Source: Bacteroidales bacterium UBA4347
Lineage (GTDB): Bacteria > Bacteroidota > Bacteroidia > Bacteroidales > P3
Direction: 5' to 3'
Length of the DNA: 9,707 nucleotides
NCBI GenBank assembly: GCA_002394185.1
Contig: DGTB01000158.1
Location: 272-9,978 of the forward strand
In this document: positions 1-6,960 of the stretch, one piece after another
Position numbering within the stretch: position 1 is the first letter of the stretch
Layout of the letters: the number at the start of each line of letters is the position of its first letter
Made by a program: the position numbers and the translations under genes
The notes under the pieces: model-generated
The model's database searches: none
Told to the model about the DNA's origin: nothing
Seen by the model: the letters and a program-made list of their open reading frames with translations, nothing else

Positions 1-1083
1 CTCGACGAGGCCATCGCCCTGCCGACGGACTTCAGCGCCCGTATCGCCCGCAACACGCAGATCTACCTGCAGGAAGAGACCAACATCTGCCGCGTGGTCG
101 ACCCCTGGGCAGGTTCCTACTATATTGAAACCCTCACGCACGAGATAGCCCACAAGGCCTGGGCCCATATCCAGGAAGTGGAGAAACTCGGCGGCATGGC
201 CAAGGCCATCGAGAGCGGCGTGCCCAAAATGCGCATCGAGGAGGCTTCGGCCCGCAAGCAGAGCCGCATCGACTCCAACGTGGACACCATCGTGGGCATC
301 AACAAGTACCGCCTGGACCACGAGGACCCCATCGAGACCCTCGAAATCGACAACACCGCCGTGCGCAACGCCCAGATCGAGCGCCTGAAGAAGCTCCGCG
401 CCGAGCGCGACACCGAGGCCGTCAACGCCGCCCTGGACCGCCTGACCGAGTGCGCCCGCACCGGCGAAGGCAATCTGCTGGAGCTCAGCATCGACGCCGC
501 CCGCAAGCGTGCCTCGCTGGGCGAAATCAGCTACGCCCTGGAGAAAGTCTACGGCCGTTACAAAGCCAAAATCAACCTTATCAGCAACGTGTATAGCAGT
601 CAGACCAAAGAGAGCGACGCTTTCAAGCGCGCACAGGAACTCACCGACAAGTTTGCCAAGATGGAGGGCCGCCGCCCCCGCATCATGGTGGCCAAGATGG
701 GCCAGGACGGCCACGACCGCGGCGCCAAAGTGGTGGCCACCGGTTACGCCGACATGGGCTTCGACGTCGATATGGGCCCCCTGTTCCAGACGCCCGCCGA
801 GGCCGCCAAGCAGGCCGTGGAGAACGACGTGCACATCTTCGGTGCCAGCTCGCTGGCCGCAGGCCATAAGACCCTGCTGCCCCAGGTCATCGAAGAGCTC
901 AAGAAGCTGGGCCGCGAGGACATCATGGTCGTTGCCGGAGGCGTCATCCCCCCGCAGGACTACGACTTCCTCTTCAAGGCCGGCGTGGCCGCCGTGTTTG
1001 GCCCCGGCACGCCCGTCAGCACCTCGGCCATCCGCATGATGGAGCTGCTCTTCGCCGCCCGCGGAGTGGACATCGACAAATAA
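1..1083 (+). CDS. scpA: Methylmalonyl-CoA mutase large subunit, C-terminal half (5' truncated by window)
   Basis: The enzyme interconverts succinyl-CoA and (R)-methylmalonyl-CoA in the cytoplasm using adenosylcobalamin, a step of the succinate-propionate pathway. The reading frame is open from base 1, so the gene starts upstream; 360 residues are visible of a family that is usually about 700 long. The end of the substrate-binding TIM barrel is seen, with the family stretch DPWAGSYYIE at visible residues 34-43. A linker rich in charged helix follows, then the B12-binding domain from about residue 226. That domain has an intact DGHDRG (DxHxxG; the cobalt-ligating His is visible residue 238), then GASSLAAGH and VVAGGVIPPQDYDFL. 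The intact His motif identifies the catalytic large subunit rather than the small subunit of the heterodimer, whose gene commonly lies upstream (family knowledge; not visible here). The stop is TAA at 1081. The GTG at 94 is an internal codon, not a start. The next gene begins 12 bases on, so co-transcription is possible. Confidence 0.96.
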   Translation, partial: LDEAIALPTDFSARIARNTQIYLQEETNICRVVDPWAGSYYIETLTHEIAHKAWAHIQEVEKLGGMAKAIESGVPKMRIEEASARKQSRIDSNVDTIVGINKYRLDHEDPIETLEIDNTAVRNAQIERLKKLRAERDTEAVNAALDRLTECARTGEGNLLELSIDAARKRASLGEISYALEKVYGRYKAKINLISNVYSSQTKESDAFKRAQELTDKFAKMEGRRPRIMVAKMGQDGHDRGAKVVATGYADMGFDVDMGPLFQTPAEAAKQAVENDVHIFGASSLAAGHKTLLPQVIEELKKLGREDIMVVAGGVIPPQDYDFLFKAGVAAVFGPGTPVSTSAIRMMELLFAARGVDIDK

Positions 1084-1095
1084 AATCCACAGAGG

Positions 1096-2094
1096 ATGAA
1101 AAAAATACTGATCATAGCAATGCTCCTCGCCGCCACCGCGGCGAGGGCATTCGATTTTAGAGCCCAGGCTCCCACGGGACAATGGCTCTATTATACCGTT
1201 ATTGCAGGTACAACAAACGTCAAGGTGGTCAACCCGGACTGGGACACGAAGACTCCTCCTACAGGTTCTCTGCAGATACCAGCCACGGCAACCAATGCCG
1301 ACGACGGCGTAACATATACCGTCACCGAGATTGACAGCCGCGCCTTCTACACCTGCGACGCACTGACCGCCGTGGAGATTCCATCCAGCGTCACCTCCAT
1401 CGGACAGTTGGCATTTGCTTTCTGCACCTCGCTGGCCGACATCGAACTGCCCTCAGGACTTAAGCAAATTGGTTTCCAGGCATTCAACAGCTGTGCCTAT
1501 ATCAACGACCTGACCAACTGGGGCGAGGATGGCACCATCTACATCGGCAACTACATTATTCAAGCAATGTCCAGTGCAACCGGTGTCATCACGGTGGCAG
1601 AAGGCACTACAGGCACTGCAAACGGAGCCTTCTACGGCTGCACACACTTGGAACGCATCGTGCTGCCGGCCTCCATCACCATGATTGGAGCCATTGCTTT
1701 CCAGGACTGCCTTGCCATGGACACCCTGGAGATTCTGGCCACAAACCCGCCCTCGCTGGGCCACAACGCCTTCCTCAACGATGAAAACTTCACCGTCCTG
1801 GTTCCTTGCCATAGTGCCTCCACCTACTCCGCCAGCTCCAGTTGGAGAGGGTTTGCCATTGAGGAGCATTGCGGTAACGATGTCAGTATCGAAGAGGTTG
1901 CGACCTCGACAGTCACAATTATTCCCGCCATAGGGGGAATCGAGATTTATGGCGCAGAAGGACAGCGGCTCACAATAAGCGATGTCATGGGACGGCCGGT
2001 GGCCGAAAGCCTTGGAGGCTATGTGCCTCTACCAAGCCATGGTGTTTACATCGTGGCGACAAAAGGAATCCAACCTTTGAAAATAGTTTATTAG
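1096..2094 (+). CDS. Secreted BspA-like leucine-rich-repeat (LRR_5) protein
   Basis: A 332-residue exported protein. Residues 1-18 form a signal peptide: two Lys, a hydrophobic core, then an ARA-type cleavage site. Next comes a domain typical of Bacteroidales LRR proteins (FDFRAQAPTGQWLYYTVI, residues 19-36, then a beta-rich stretch). From about residue 75 to 235 there are repeats of the LRR_5/BspA type, seen as AF..C..L..i.lP.s...IG: residues 83-103, 106-126, 129-135, 179-199 and 201-212. The C-terminus (about 270-332) has the pattern IEIYGAEGQRLTISDVMGR followed by GVYIV and a short basic tail. This resembles the C-terminal sorting-type domains of Bacteroidota secreted proteins, though whether it is a working type IX signal is uncertain. 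The ATG at 1096 is chosen because it gives the signal peptide; an AGAGG directly abuts it and is too close to act as a normal Shine-Dalgarno site. The function is unknown; family members are usually surface or adhesion proteins. The 3' end overlaps the convergent exporter gene by 4 bases. Confidence 0.88.
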   Translation: MKKILIIAMLLAATAARAFDFRAQAPTGQWLYYTVIAGTTNVKVVNPDWDTKTPPTGSLQIPATATNADDGVTYTVTEIDSRAFYTCDALTAVEIPSSVTSIGQLAFAFCTSLADIELPSGLKQIGFQAFNSCAYINDLTNWGEDGTIYIGNYIIQAMSSATGVITVAEGTTGTANGAFYGCTHLERIVLPASITMIGAIAFQDCLAMDTLEILATNPPSLGHNAFLNDENFTVLVPCHSASTYSASSSWRGFAIEEHCGNDVSIEEVATSTVTIIPAIGGIEIYGAEGQRLTISDVMGRPVAESLGGYVPLPSHGVYIVATKGIQPLKIVY

Positions 2095-2939
2095 AAATCA
2101 CCGACTCCCGAAAGGCTATCGAAGTGTGATTCATTACCGGACAGAGAATCGGACACCACCGAATCAGGCAGCAGCGTGATGTAGGCGGTGTCCATTTTTT
2201 CATTCGCCTTGTCGTTGGAATCGCGACGCATTAGGTCGTGCACTTTCTGCACAATACCGGTTTTCTGCATGTTCTGCGGAGTGGCGTCTTCACCTTTGGT
2301 CTGGTAGACAATCATCGAGATGATGAGGTAGAACGAGAAAGCGATGAGGATAATGCCGGTAATCTTGTTGAAGATATTCATAATACGGGCAGTGAACCAA
2401 TGCTGGAGCATCGCGGCAAGGCGACATTTAAGCACATCGGTACCAAAGACTGCCAAAAGCATTCCAATGAAGAAATAATAACGTTCGGTGACACTAAGGT
2501 TCATTTCTGCCGAAAGGAAGGTGATGATGGAAACCCAGTAGAGCCAGATAAGAGGATTGAGGATATTGAGTAGGAAACCTTTCAACATGAGTTGCCAACG
2601 GTGTGTCACCTGTTCGGTACTGAACTTAAGACGGCTGTCGGCACTGGCAGCGGATTTTACTTTGCTACGATAAGTTAGAACGCCGAAAATACCAGTGGCG
2701 AGACCACCGATGATGGATACGTAAACATTGTGCAAAAGGGCATTCAAATCGAGATTTGAGAGCACTGTTAGCATCAGCAGAACGATGACAACGTCACTCA
2801 AACTGACGCCAGCGGCAAAGGATACTGCCTTGCGGAATCCATGATGTATACTATTCTGTATCAACGCAAAGAAAGCTGGGCCCAAACTAAAGAAGAGCGA
2901 CAGCAGAACACCACAGATGATACCAATTATGAACTCCAT
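2091..2939 (-). CDS. LysE/RhtB-family amino-acid-type exporter with C-terminal hydrophilic extension
   Basis: An integral inner-membrane protein of 282 residues. Six hydrophobic segments are visible at about residues 3-28, 40-62, 72-90, 118-142, 153-170 and 188-213. The first segment carries the family's N-terminal pattern (SLGPAFFALIQNSIHHGFRKA, residues 18-38), followed by FAAGVSLSDV, and NILNPLIWLYW (125-135) matches the conserved Asn-Pro region of LysE-type transporters. Family members export amino acids or similar small metabolites; the substrate cannot be read from sequence. The usual length is about 200-230 residues. Here a charged, Ser/Asp-rich tail of about 70 residues follows the last membrane segment and contains DSLSG twice (264-268 and 274-278). 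The start is the ATG at 2937-2939, preceded by an A-rich leader and a TATCTTTG element. The gene is visibly more AT-rich than the mutase and the Sel1 gene. It points away from the DUF177-rpmF unit and toward the LRR gene. Confidence 0.85.
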   Translation of the reverse strand: MEFIIGIICGVLLSLFFSLGPAFFALIQNSIHHGFRKAVSFAAGVSLSDVVIVLLMLTVLSNLDLNALLHNVYVSIIGGLATGIFGVLTYRSKVKSAASADSRLKFSTEQVTHRWQLMLKGFLLNILNPLIWLYWVSIITFLSAEMNLSVTERYYFFIGMLLAVFGTDVLKCRLAAMLQHWFTARIMNIFNKITGIILIAFSFYLIISMIVYQTKGEDATPQNMQKTGIVQKVHDLMRRDSNDKANEKMDTAYITLLPDSVVSDSLSGNESHFDSLSGVGDF

Positions 2940-2958
2940 TTACTTTTCTTTTAATTTG

Positions 2959-2991
2959 CAAAGATACGAACTTTTTATGACATGGTATAAA
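2959..2991 (-). promoter_or_regulatory. Bacteroidales-type promoter candidate for the LysE-family gene
   Basis: On the minus strand, TATCTTTG (2966-2959) matches the Bacteroides -7 consensus TAnnTTTG. A weak TTTA (2991-2988) lies 21 bases upstream in the place of the -33 TTTG. The exporter ATG begins 19 bases downstream of the -7 element, which implies a short leader. Assigned by consensus match and position only. Confidence 0.6.
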
Positions 2992-3036
2992 AAAAAGAGA
3001 TAAAAAGGGGAAAAAAGCAAAGAAATGAAGATTTTT

Positions 3037-3067
3037 TTTGTCAGTTTAAAAAAAGTTTGTATTTTTG
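3037..3067 (+). promoter_or_regulatory. Bacteroidales-type promoter for DUF177-rpmF
   Basis: TTTG at 3037-3040 is followed after exactly 19 bases by TATTTTTG at 3060-3067, matching both halves of the Bacteroides consensus (TTTG, 19-21 bases, TAnnTTTG). It sits in an AT-rich intergenic stretch directly upstream of the DUF177 start at 3090. It also argues against any start codon upstream of 3090, because such starts would lie inside the promoter. Confidence 0.75.
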
Positions 3068-3076
3068 CAAACTCAA

Positions 3077-3082
3077 TAGGAG
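3077..3082 (+). promoter_or_regulatory. Ribosome binding site deciding the DUF177 start
   Basis: TAGGAG ends 7 bases before the ATG at 3090. It is one of few recognisable Shine-Dalgarno sequences in the window, and it fixes the start downstream of the promoter. Confidence 0.6.
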
Positions 3083-3089
3083 TGTGAAA

Positions 3090-3605
3090 ATGAGCCAGAA
3101 AGTAGATACAACAATAAGGTTTAGTGGTTTAAAACCAGGTAGATACATATATTCCTATACCCTAACCGACGAGTTCTTTGAAGAATGGAAAAACGATGAA
3201 ATCCGTGGAGGAAAGGTAGAAATCGAAGCGAAAATGGAGCGACTGGAGCACATGCTGATGTTCACGTTCGCCCTCAAGGGGGAGGTGACCACGATGTGCG
3301 ACCGTTGCCTGGGGGACCTGGTGATTCCCGTCGAAGGCGAGGAGCACCTGTGTGTCCGTTTCAGCGACACCGAGACGACCGACGACGAGGATGTCGTGGT
3401 GATGCCGGAGAGCGCCTTCGAGATAGACCTTGCACAATGGCTGTACGAGTACGTGGCAGTACGCATACCCATGCAGCACATCCACCCCGACGGAGAATGC
3501 GACCCAGAGGTGACCAAATACATCGTTGACGAGGACGAGATCGAGAGCAAGAAGAACGACGACGAAATCGACCCCCGCTGGGAAGCCCTTAAGAAGCTGA
3601 AATAA
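3090..3605 (+). CDS. YceD/DUF177 family protein (large-subunit rRNA accumulation family)
   Basis: A cytoplasmic protein of 171 residues. It has the family's central MCDRCLGDL motif (Cys70 and Cys73), a following acidic stretch (DTETTDDED, 93-101), and the C-terminal block IDLAQWLYEYVAVRIPM with a third Cys at 137 in GECDPEV. This is the usual DUF177 layout of a Cys-pair motif and then a helix plus Pro/Cys segment. The family is linked to accumulation of 23S rRNA in plants and cyanobacteria, and its gene is widely found next to rpmF, as here. The exact biochemical role is not settled. The ATG at 3090 is chosen over an upstream TTG at 3057, which would overlap the -7 element; TAGGAG lies 7 bases before the ATG. 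rpmF follows after 21 bases, so the two form an operon. Confidence 0.9.
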   Translation: MSQKVDTTIRFSGLKPGRYIYSYTLTDEFFEEWKNDEIRGGKVEIEAKMERLEHMLMFTFALKGEVTTMCDRCLGDLVIPVEGEEHLCVRFSDTETTDDEDVVVMPESAFEIDLAQWLYEYVAVRIPMQHIHPDGECDPEVTKYIVDEDEIESKKNDDEIDPRWEALKKLK

Positions 3606-3626
3606 AATAATTAAAAAAGTAATAAT

Positions 3627-3812
3627 ATGCCACATCCAAAACACAGATTCTCCCAGACCAGAACGGCCAAGAGAAGAACGCACGATGCGTTGGAGAGCGC
3701 TCAGCTGACCACTTGCAGCAATTGCGGCGCACAAGTAATGTACCACCACGTTTGTCCCGAATGCGGATACTACAGAGGCAAGCTTGCCATCGAAAAGAAC
3801 GCTGAGGAGTAA
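3627..3812 (+). CDS. rpmF: 50S ribosomal protein L32
   Basis: A 61-residue basic protein of the large ribosomal subunit. The N-terminus MPHPKHRFSQTRTAKRRTHD is the conserved L32 start (family form: VPKRR.S..R...RR.H). It is followed by a zinc-ribbon of the CxxC-9-CxxC type with Cys30, Cys33, Cys43 and Cys46 all present, and HHVCPECGYYRGK matches the family C-terminal block. It is a full-length, four-cysteine (zinc-binding) paralogue type. The leader before the ATG is A-rich with no clear Shine-Dalgarno, as is usual for Bacteroidota. It is co-transcribed with the DUF177 gene. Transcription then meets a strong hairpin 13 bases after the stop, so fatty-acid or phospholipid genes often linked to rpmF elsewhere are not part of this unit. 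Confidence 0.95.
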   Translation: MPHPKHRFSQTRTAKRRTHDALESAQLTTCSNCGAQVMYHHVCPECGYYRGKLAIEKNAEE

Positions 3813-3825
3813 ACAAGCGGTTACA

Positions 3826-3875
3826 TGAAACAAAAAAAGCGGCCCATCGAATGATGGGCCGCTTTTTTTGTTTCA
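3826..3875. terminator. Bidirectional intrinsic terminator between rpmF and the Sel1 gene
   Basis: Two 23-base arms (3826-3848 and 3853-3875) are perfect reverse complements around the loop GAAT. The core is GCGGCCCATC / GATGGGCCGC flanked by A7 and T7, so a GC-rich stem with a following U-run is produced in both directions. It lies 13 bases after the rpmF stop and 6 bases after the Sel1 gene stop, and so serves both convergent genes. Confidence 0.93.
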
Positions 3876-3881
3876 GTTCCG

Positions 3882-6878
3882 TTACAGTTCCCTCAGAGCC
3901 TGCTCGGCGGCCTCCATGCCGGCCTCGGCGGCAACGGAGAGCCAGCGTTTGGCTTCCTTCTTGTTCTTTTTCACTCCCTCGCCGTTGGCGTAGAGCTGGC
4001 CGATGTAGTAGGCACAGCGGACGTCGCCGGCTTCGGCGCCCTTGAGGAACCATTGGGCGGCCTGTTCCATGTCCTCCTTCACGTATACGCCCTCAACGTA
4101 GCACATGGCCACAAGGAAGATGCCGTAGGTAGACCCCTTGTCGGCAGCCTGCATGTAGAGGTTGTAGGCCTTGCGGCTGTTGAGGATGACGCCCTCGCCC
4201 TGCTCGTAGCAGAGGCCGAGGCGGCAGAGGGCCTCGAGGTCGCCACGGTCGGCGGCCATCTGGTAGAGTTCGGCGGCACGTTTCTTGTCCAGCGGCACCA
4301 GCTCGCCGCTCTGGTGGCTGCCGGCGAGGCGTTTCATGGCGGTGGTGGAGCCGACGGCGACGGCGCGGTTGTACCACTCGAGGGTCTTCACGGTGTCGCG
4401 CGGCACCAGTTCGCCGGCGGCGTAGTTGTTGCCGATTTCCATCATGGCGTCGGCGTAGCCCCTGGCGGCGGAGCTGTCGAGGTGCTGCAGGTAGAGGACG
4501 GTGTCGGCGTCGCAGCCCATGCCGTAGAGGCGTGCCTGCGAGAGGAAGTAGTAGCCCCTACCCTCTTCGTCGAGCGGTGCCACGTCGCTCAGCATCGAAT
4601 AGCCCTTCGCGGGGTCGGCCTCGACTCCGGCGCCTACCATCAGGGCCAGGCCGCATTGCACGTAGGCCTCGATGCTGCCGTTTCTGGCGGCGCTGGAGAG
4701 GTAGCTCCAGGCCTGGGGATAGGCTTCCTGCGACCACAGGTAGCGGCCCATCATGTAGTCACCGCGGGGGTCGTCGCCCTTCGAGGCCTCGAAGTAGTAG
4801 GCCAGGGCGGTGTCGCCGCTGCGTTCGACGCCGGGCCAGCCGTAGTTGTAGTAGTCGCCGAGGACGGCCATGGAGCGGTAGGAGCCTGCCTGGACGGCGT
4901 CGCGGAAGTAGGGCAAGGCCAGGACGGTGTCCTTCTCGACGCCGATGCCGCGGAGGTAGCTGTCGCCGACGTAGTAGAGTCCGGCGGCATTGTCGTCCTC
5001 GATGGCGGCGGCCATCTGGTAGAGCTCGAAGGCGCGGGCGGAGTCGGCCTTGACGGTGGAGGTGCCGTTGCGATAGAAGTCGCCGAGGTAGGCGTAGCCG
5101 TCGCTGATGCCCGCCTCGCCGGCACGCTGGTAGTACTGCATGGCCATTGCCGTGTCAGGTTCGACGCCGCGGCCGTGCTCGTAGGCTATGGCCAGCTGCA
5201 TGAGGGAGAGGCCGTCGTTCTGGTCGGCCAGCTGGCGGAACCAGTAGAGGGCGCTGTCGAGGTTCTGCTCGCAGGCGATGCCCTGCTGGTAGCCGTATCC
5301 GAGGGCGTACATGCCGTCGCGGTTGCCAGCCTGCGCCGCACGCAGGAGGAGCCGGTGGCCGCGGGCAAGGGTGGCAGGCAGGGTGTCGAGCGAGCCGTTG
5401 ACGCAGAGGCGGCTCAGCTGGTAGTCGGCCTGCGGGTAGTCGGCCTTCTCGTAGCATTGGGCGGCCTTGCGGAAGTTGGGTTCTTCGAGCGACTCATAGT
5501 AGGAGCCGAGGGTCAGCCAGCAGTCCGACGACCCTTTGCGACCCCCTTCCTCGAGGTATTTGACGGCCTGTTTTTCGTTGCCGTCAATCTGGCGGGCTAT
5601 GACTGCGAGGAAGACGTAGGCATCGTTGTTGCCGTTGGCCACAGCCATTTCGAAGCATTGACGGGCGCTGTCGATGTTGCCCATGTCAAAATAGGTGCGG
5701 CCGGCAGCCACGCGAAGCTCCTCGTCGCCCCAGGCGGCACCCTGCAGGGCATAGCGCAACGCCGCCTGCATGTCGCCGGCCTCGGCGGCCATGGTGGCCA
5801 GGTGCCCGGCAGCCTGGGTGCTCTCCAGCTCGTATGCCATGCGGGTATAGTATTCCACGCTGTCGGCGTTGCCCTTGATTTGGAAGTAGCGGCAAAGGTT
5901 GTTGATGGAGGCCACGTCCTTCTTGCGCACACCCCGCAGCCAATAGCGGTAGGCCATGGCGGTGTCCACGGGGGTGAACTCACCATAGATGTACGAAGTG
6001 GCGATGAAGTCGTAGTTGTCATATCCCGGTTCGTCGCCCACCTCTTCCATCAGGCGCAGGGCCATGGCCTTGTCGTGGAGGGTGGTGTCGGCAGCATAGG
6101 CCAGAACGCGGGCCTCATAGATCTTGAACATGGCGTCGCCATGATACTTTTCTTTCAACCGGCGGAACTCCGCCAGGGCGGCCCGTTCGTCCTGCGGCAT
6201 GCCCCAGCCGTTGCCCTGGTAGCGGGCAAGGCTGAGGGCAGAGAAGGGCTCACCGTATGAAGCACCCTTGCGGAGCATCTTCAAGGCGCTCTTGTCATCG
6301 CCCATCAAATGATAATAGTCGGCCATCAGGTTGTATTTGGAGCTGTGGCAGGTGCCACCCTTCACCTTCTTCAGACATTGGAAAGCCTGCTGCACATCGT
6401 GCGGATAGGCCGTACTGCCATATAAAAGAAGGCGTCCCTTAAGGGTCAGGGCCTCTTCGCAGCCCATGGCGATGGCCTTCTCGTTCAGCTCTTTGAAACG
6501 TTTCAAGTCTTTCTGCACACCTATGCCGTCCAGATAGCAGACGGCGAGGCGGTAGGTGCCGTAGGGCGAGCCAGCGTCGGCCGATGCCTTGGCCAGGCGG
6601 TAGCACTCCGTGCTGTCGTTCCCAAGGGTGGAATAGTAGAGCGTAAGGCGTGCAAGGTCACCCTTGGCGTCCATGTTGCCGGCGGCATCGGCCCGGCGGT
6701 AGAGTTCCAGGGCCTTCGCCGTGTCTACAGGCAGGCCGTAGCCCGTCTCGTAGTGTGCCGCCAGCTCGCGCATGGCCTCGGTGTCGCCCTTGGCGACCTT
6801 CTTTTGTAGCTTCTCCACCTGTTGTCCGAAGCATGCCAGCGGGGCGAAAAGCATCAAAGCAATCAGTAATTTTTTCAT
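3882..6878 (-). CDS. Large secreted Sel1-like (TPR-type) repeat protein
   Basis: A protein of 998 residues. Residues 1-18 form a signal peptide (MKKLLIALMLFAPLACFG), so it should act outside the cytoplasm, probably in the periplasm or membrane-attached. A Cys lies in PLAC, but Pro at -3 is a poor lipobox. The rest is Sel1-like alpha-helical repeats of about 36 residues (A...L...Y..G.GV..D...A..WY..AA..G). They are divergent at the N-terminus and near-canonical in the last four (about residues 850-995; for example LGLCYEQGEGV, IGQLYANGEGVKKNKKEA). Length divided by repeat size suggests roughly 25 units. A recurring VDTA/DTAMA/KDTV element sits at the helix start of many units. No catalytic domain is seen. 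Sel1 repeats are protein-interaction scaffolds; the partner is unknown. The start is the ATG at 6876-6878, which gives the signal peptide; upstream sequence is AT-rich with no clear Shine-Dalgarno or -7 element on this strand. The gene lies downstream of menG on the same strand but 264 bases away. Confidence 0.9.
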   Translation of the reverse strand: MKKLLIALMLFAPLACFGQQVEKLQKKVAKGDTEAMRELAAHYETGYGLPVDTAKALELYRRADAAGNMDAKGDLARLTLYYSTLGNDSTECYRLAKASADAGSPYGTYRLAVCYLDGIGVQKDLKRFKELNEKAIAMGCEEALTLKGRLLLYGSTAYPHDVQQAFQCLKKVKGGTCHSSKYNLMADYYHLMGDDKSALKMLRKGASYGEPFSALSLARYQGNGWGMPQDERAALAEFRRLKEKYHGDAMFKIYEARVLAYAADTTLHDKAMALRLMEEVGDEPGYDNYDFIATSYIYGEFTPVDTAMAYRYWLRGVRKKDVASINNLCRYFQIKGNADSVEYYTRMAYELESTQAAGHLATMAAEAGDMQAALRYALQGAAWGDEELRVAAGRTYFDMGNIDSARQCFEMAVANGNNDAYVFLAVIARQIDGNEKQAVKYLEEGGRKGSSDCWLTLGSYYESLEEPNFRKAAQCYEKADYPQADYQLSRLCVNGSLDTLPATLARGHRLLLRAAQAGNRDGMYALGYGYQQGIACEQNLDSALYWFRQLADQNDGLSLMQLAIAYEHGRGVEPDTAMAMQYYQRAGEAGISDGYAYLGDFYRNGTSTVKADSARAFELYQMAAAIEDDNAAGLYYVGDSYLRGIGVEKDTVLALPYFRDAVQAGSYRSMAVLGDYYNYGWPGVERSGDTALAYYFEASKGDDPRGDYMMGRYLWSQEAYPQAWSYLSSAARNGSIEAYVQCGLALMVGAGVEADPAKGYSMLSDVAPLDEEGRGYYFLSQARLYGMGCDADTVLYLQHLDSSAARGYADAMMEIGNNYAAGELVPRDTVKTLEWYNRAVAVGSTTAMKRLAGSHQSGELVPLDKKRAAELYQMAADRGDLEALCRLGLCYEQGEGVILNSRKAYNLYMQAADKGSTYGIFLVAMCYVEGVYVKEDMEQAAQWFLKGAEAGDVRCAYYIGQLYANGEGVKKNKKEAKRWLSVAAEAGMEAAEQALREL

Positions 6879-6947
6879 AATATATTCGTTTTTAATTATT
6901 TGCCAATATCACCACTTTTGGTTAGCGCCCATTTTCAAGAATGGTTG

Positions 6948-6955
6948 TATCTTTG
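6948..6955 (+). promoter_or_regulatory. -7 promoter element facing a non-coding region
   Basis: TATCTTTG matches TAnnTTTG exactly. No good -33 TTTG lies 19-21 bases upstream; the nearest is at 6917-6920, 27 bases away. It points right, where no + strand protein gene exists but where a hairpin-plus-T-run terminator lies about 75 bases on. This suggests a short transcript starting near 6961. Confidence 0.5.
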
Positions 6956-6960
6956 CATCC

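Noticed and set aside
509..1039. 176-codon alternative + strand frame within the mutase
   Set aside because: Its product is Arg/Pro/Ser/Trp-rich, typical of an out-of-frame reading of a GC-rich gene; the mutase frame is intact and conserved.
3057..3089. Upstream start for DUF177 at TTG 3057
   Set aside because: The added codons overlap the -7 promoter element and are unlike the family. The ATG at 3090 has a good TAGGAG site.
3162..3833. 223-codon minus-strand frame over DUF177 and rpmF
   Set aside because: It is opposite two well-supported family genes, runs through one arm of the terminator, and its product matches nothing I recognise.
4053..6260. 735-codon open frame on the + strand
   Set aside because: It lies wholly antisense to the Sel1 gene. 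Its product is a low-complexity Val/Ala/Gly/His-rich string with no domain or signal. Long antisense frames are expected opposite GC-rich repeat genes.
6831..6842. Lipobox in the Sel1 protein (PLAC)
   Set aside because: Pro at -3 does not fit the lipoprotein consensus; ordinary signal peptidase cleavage after CFG is at least as likely.
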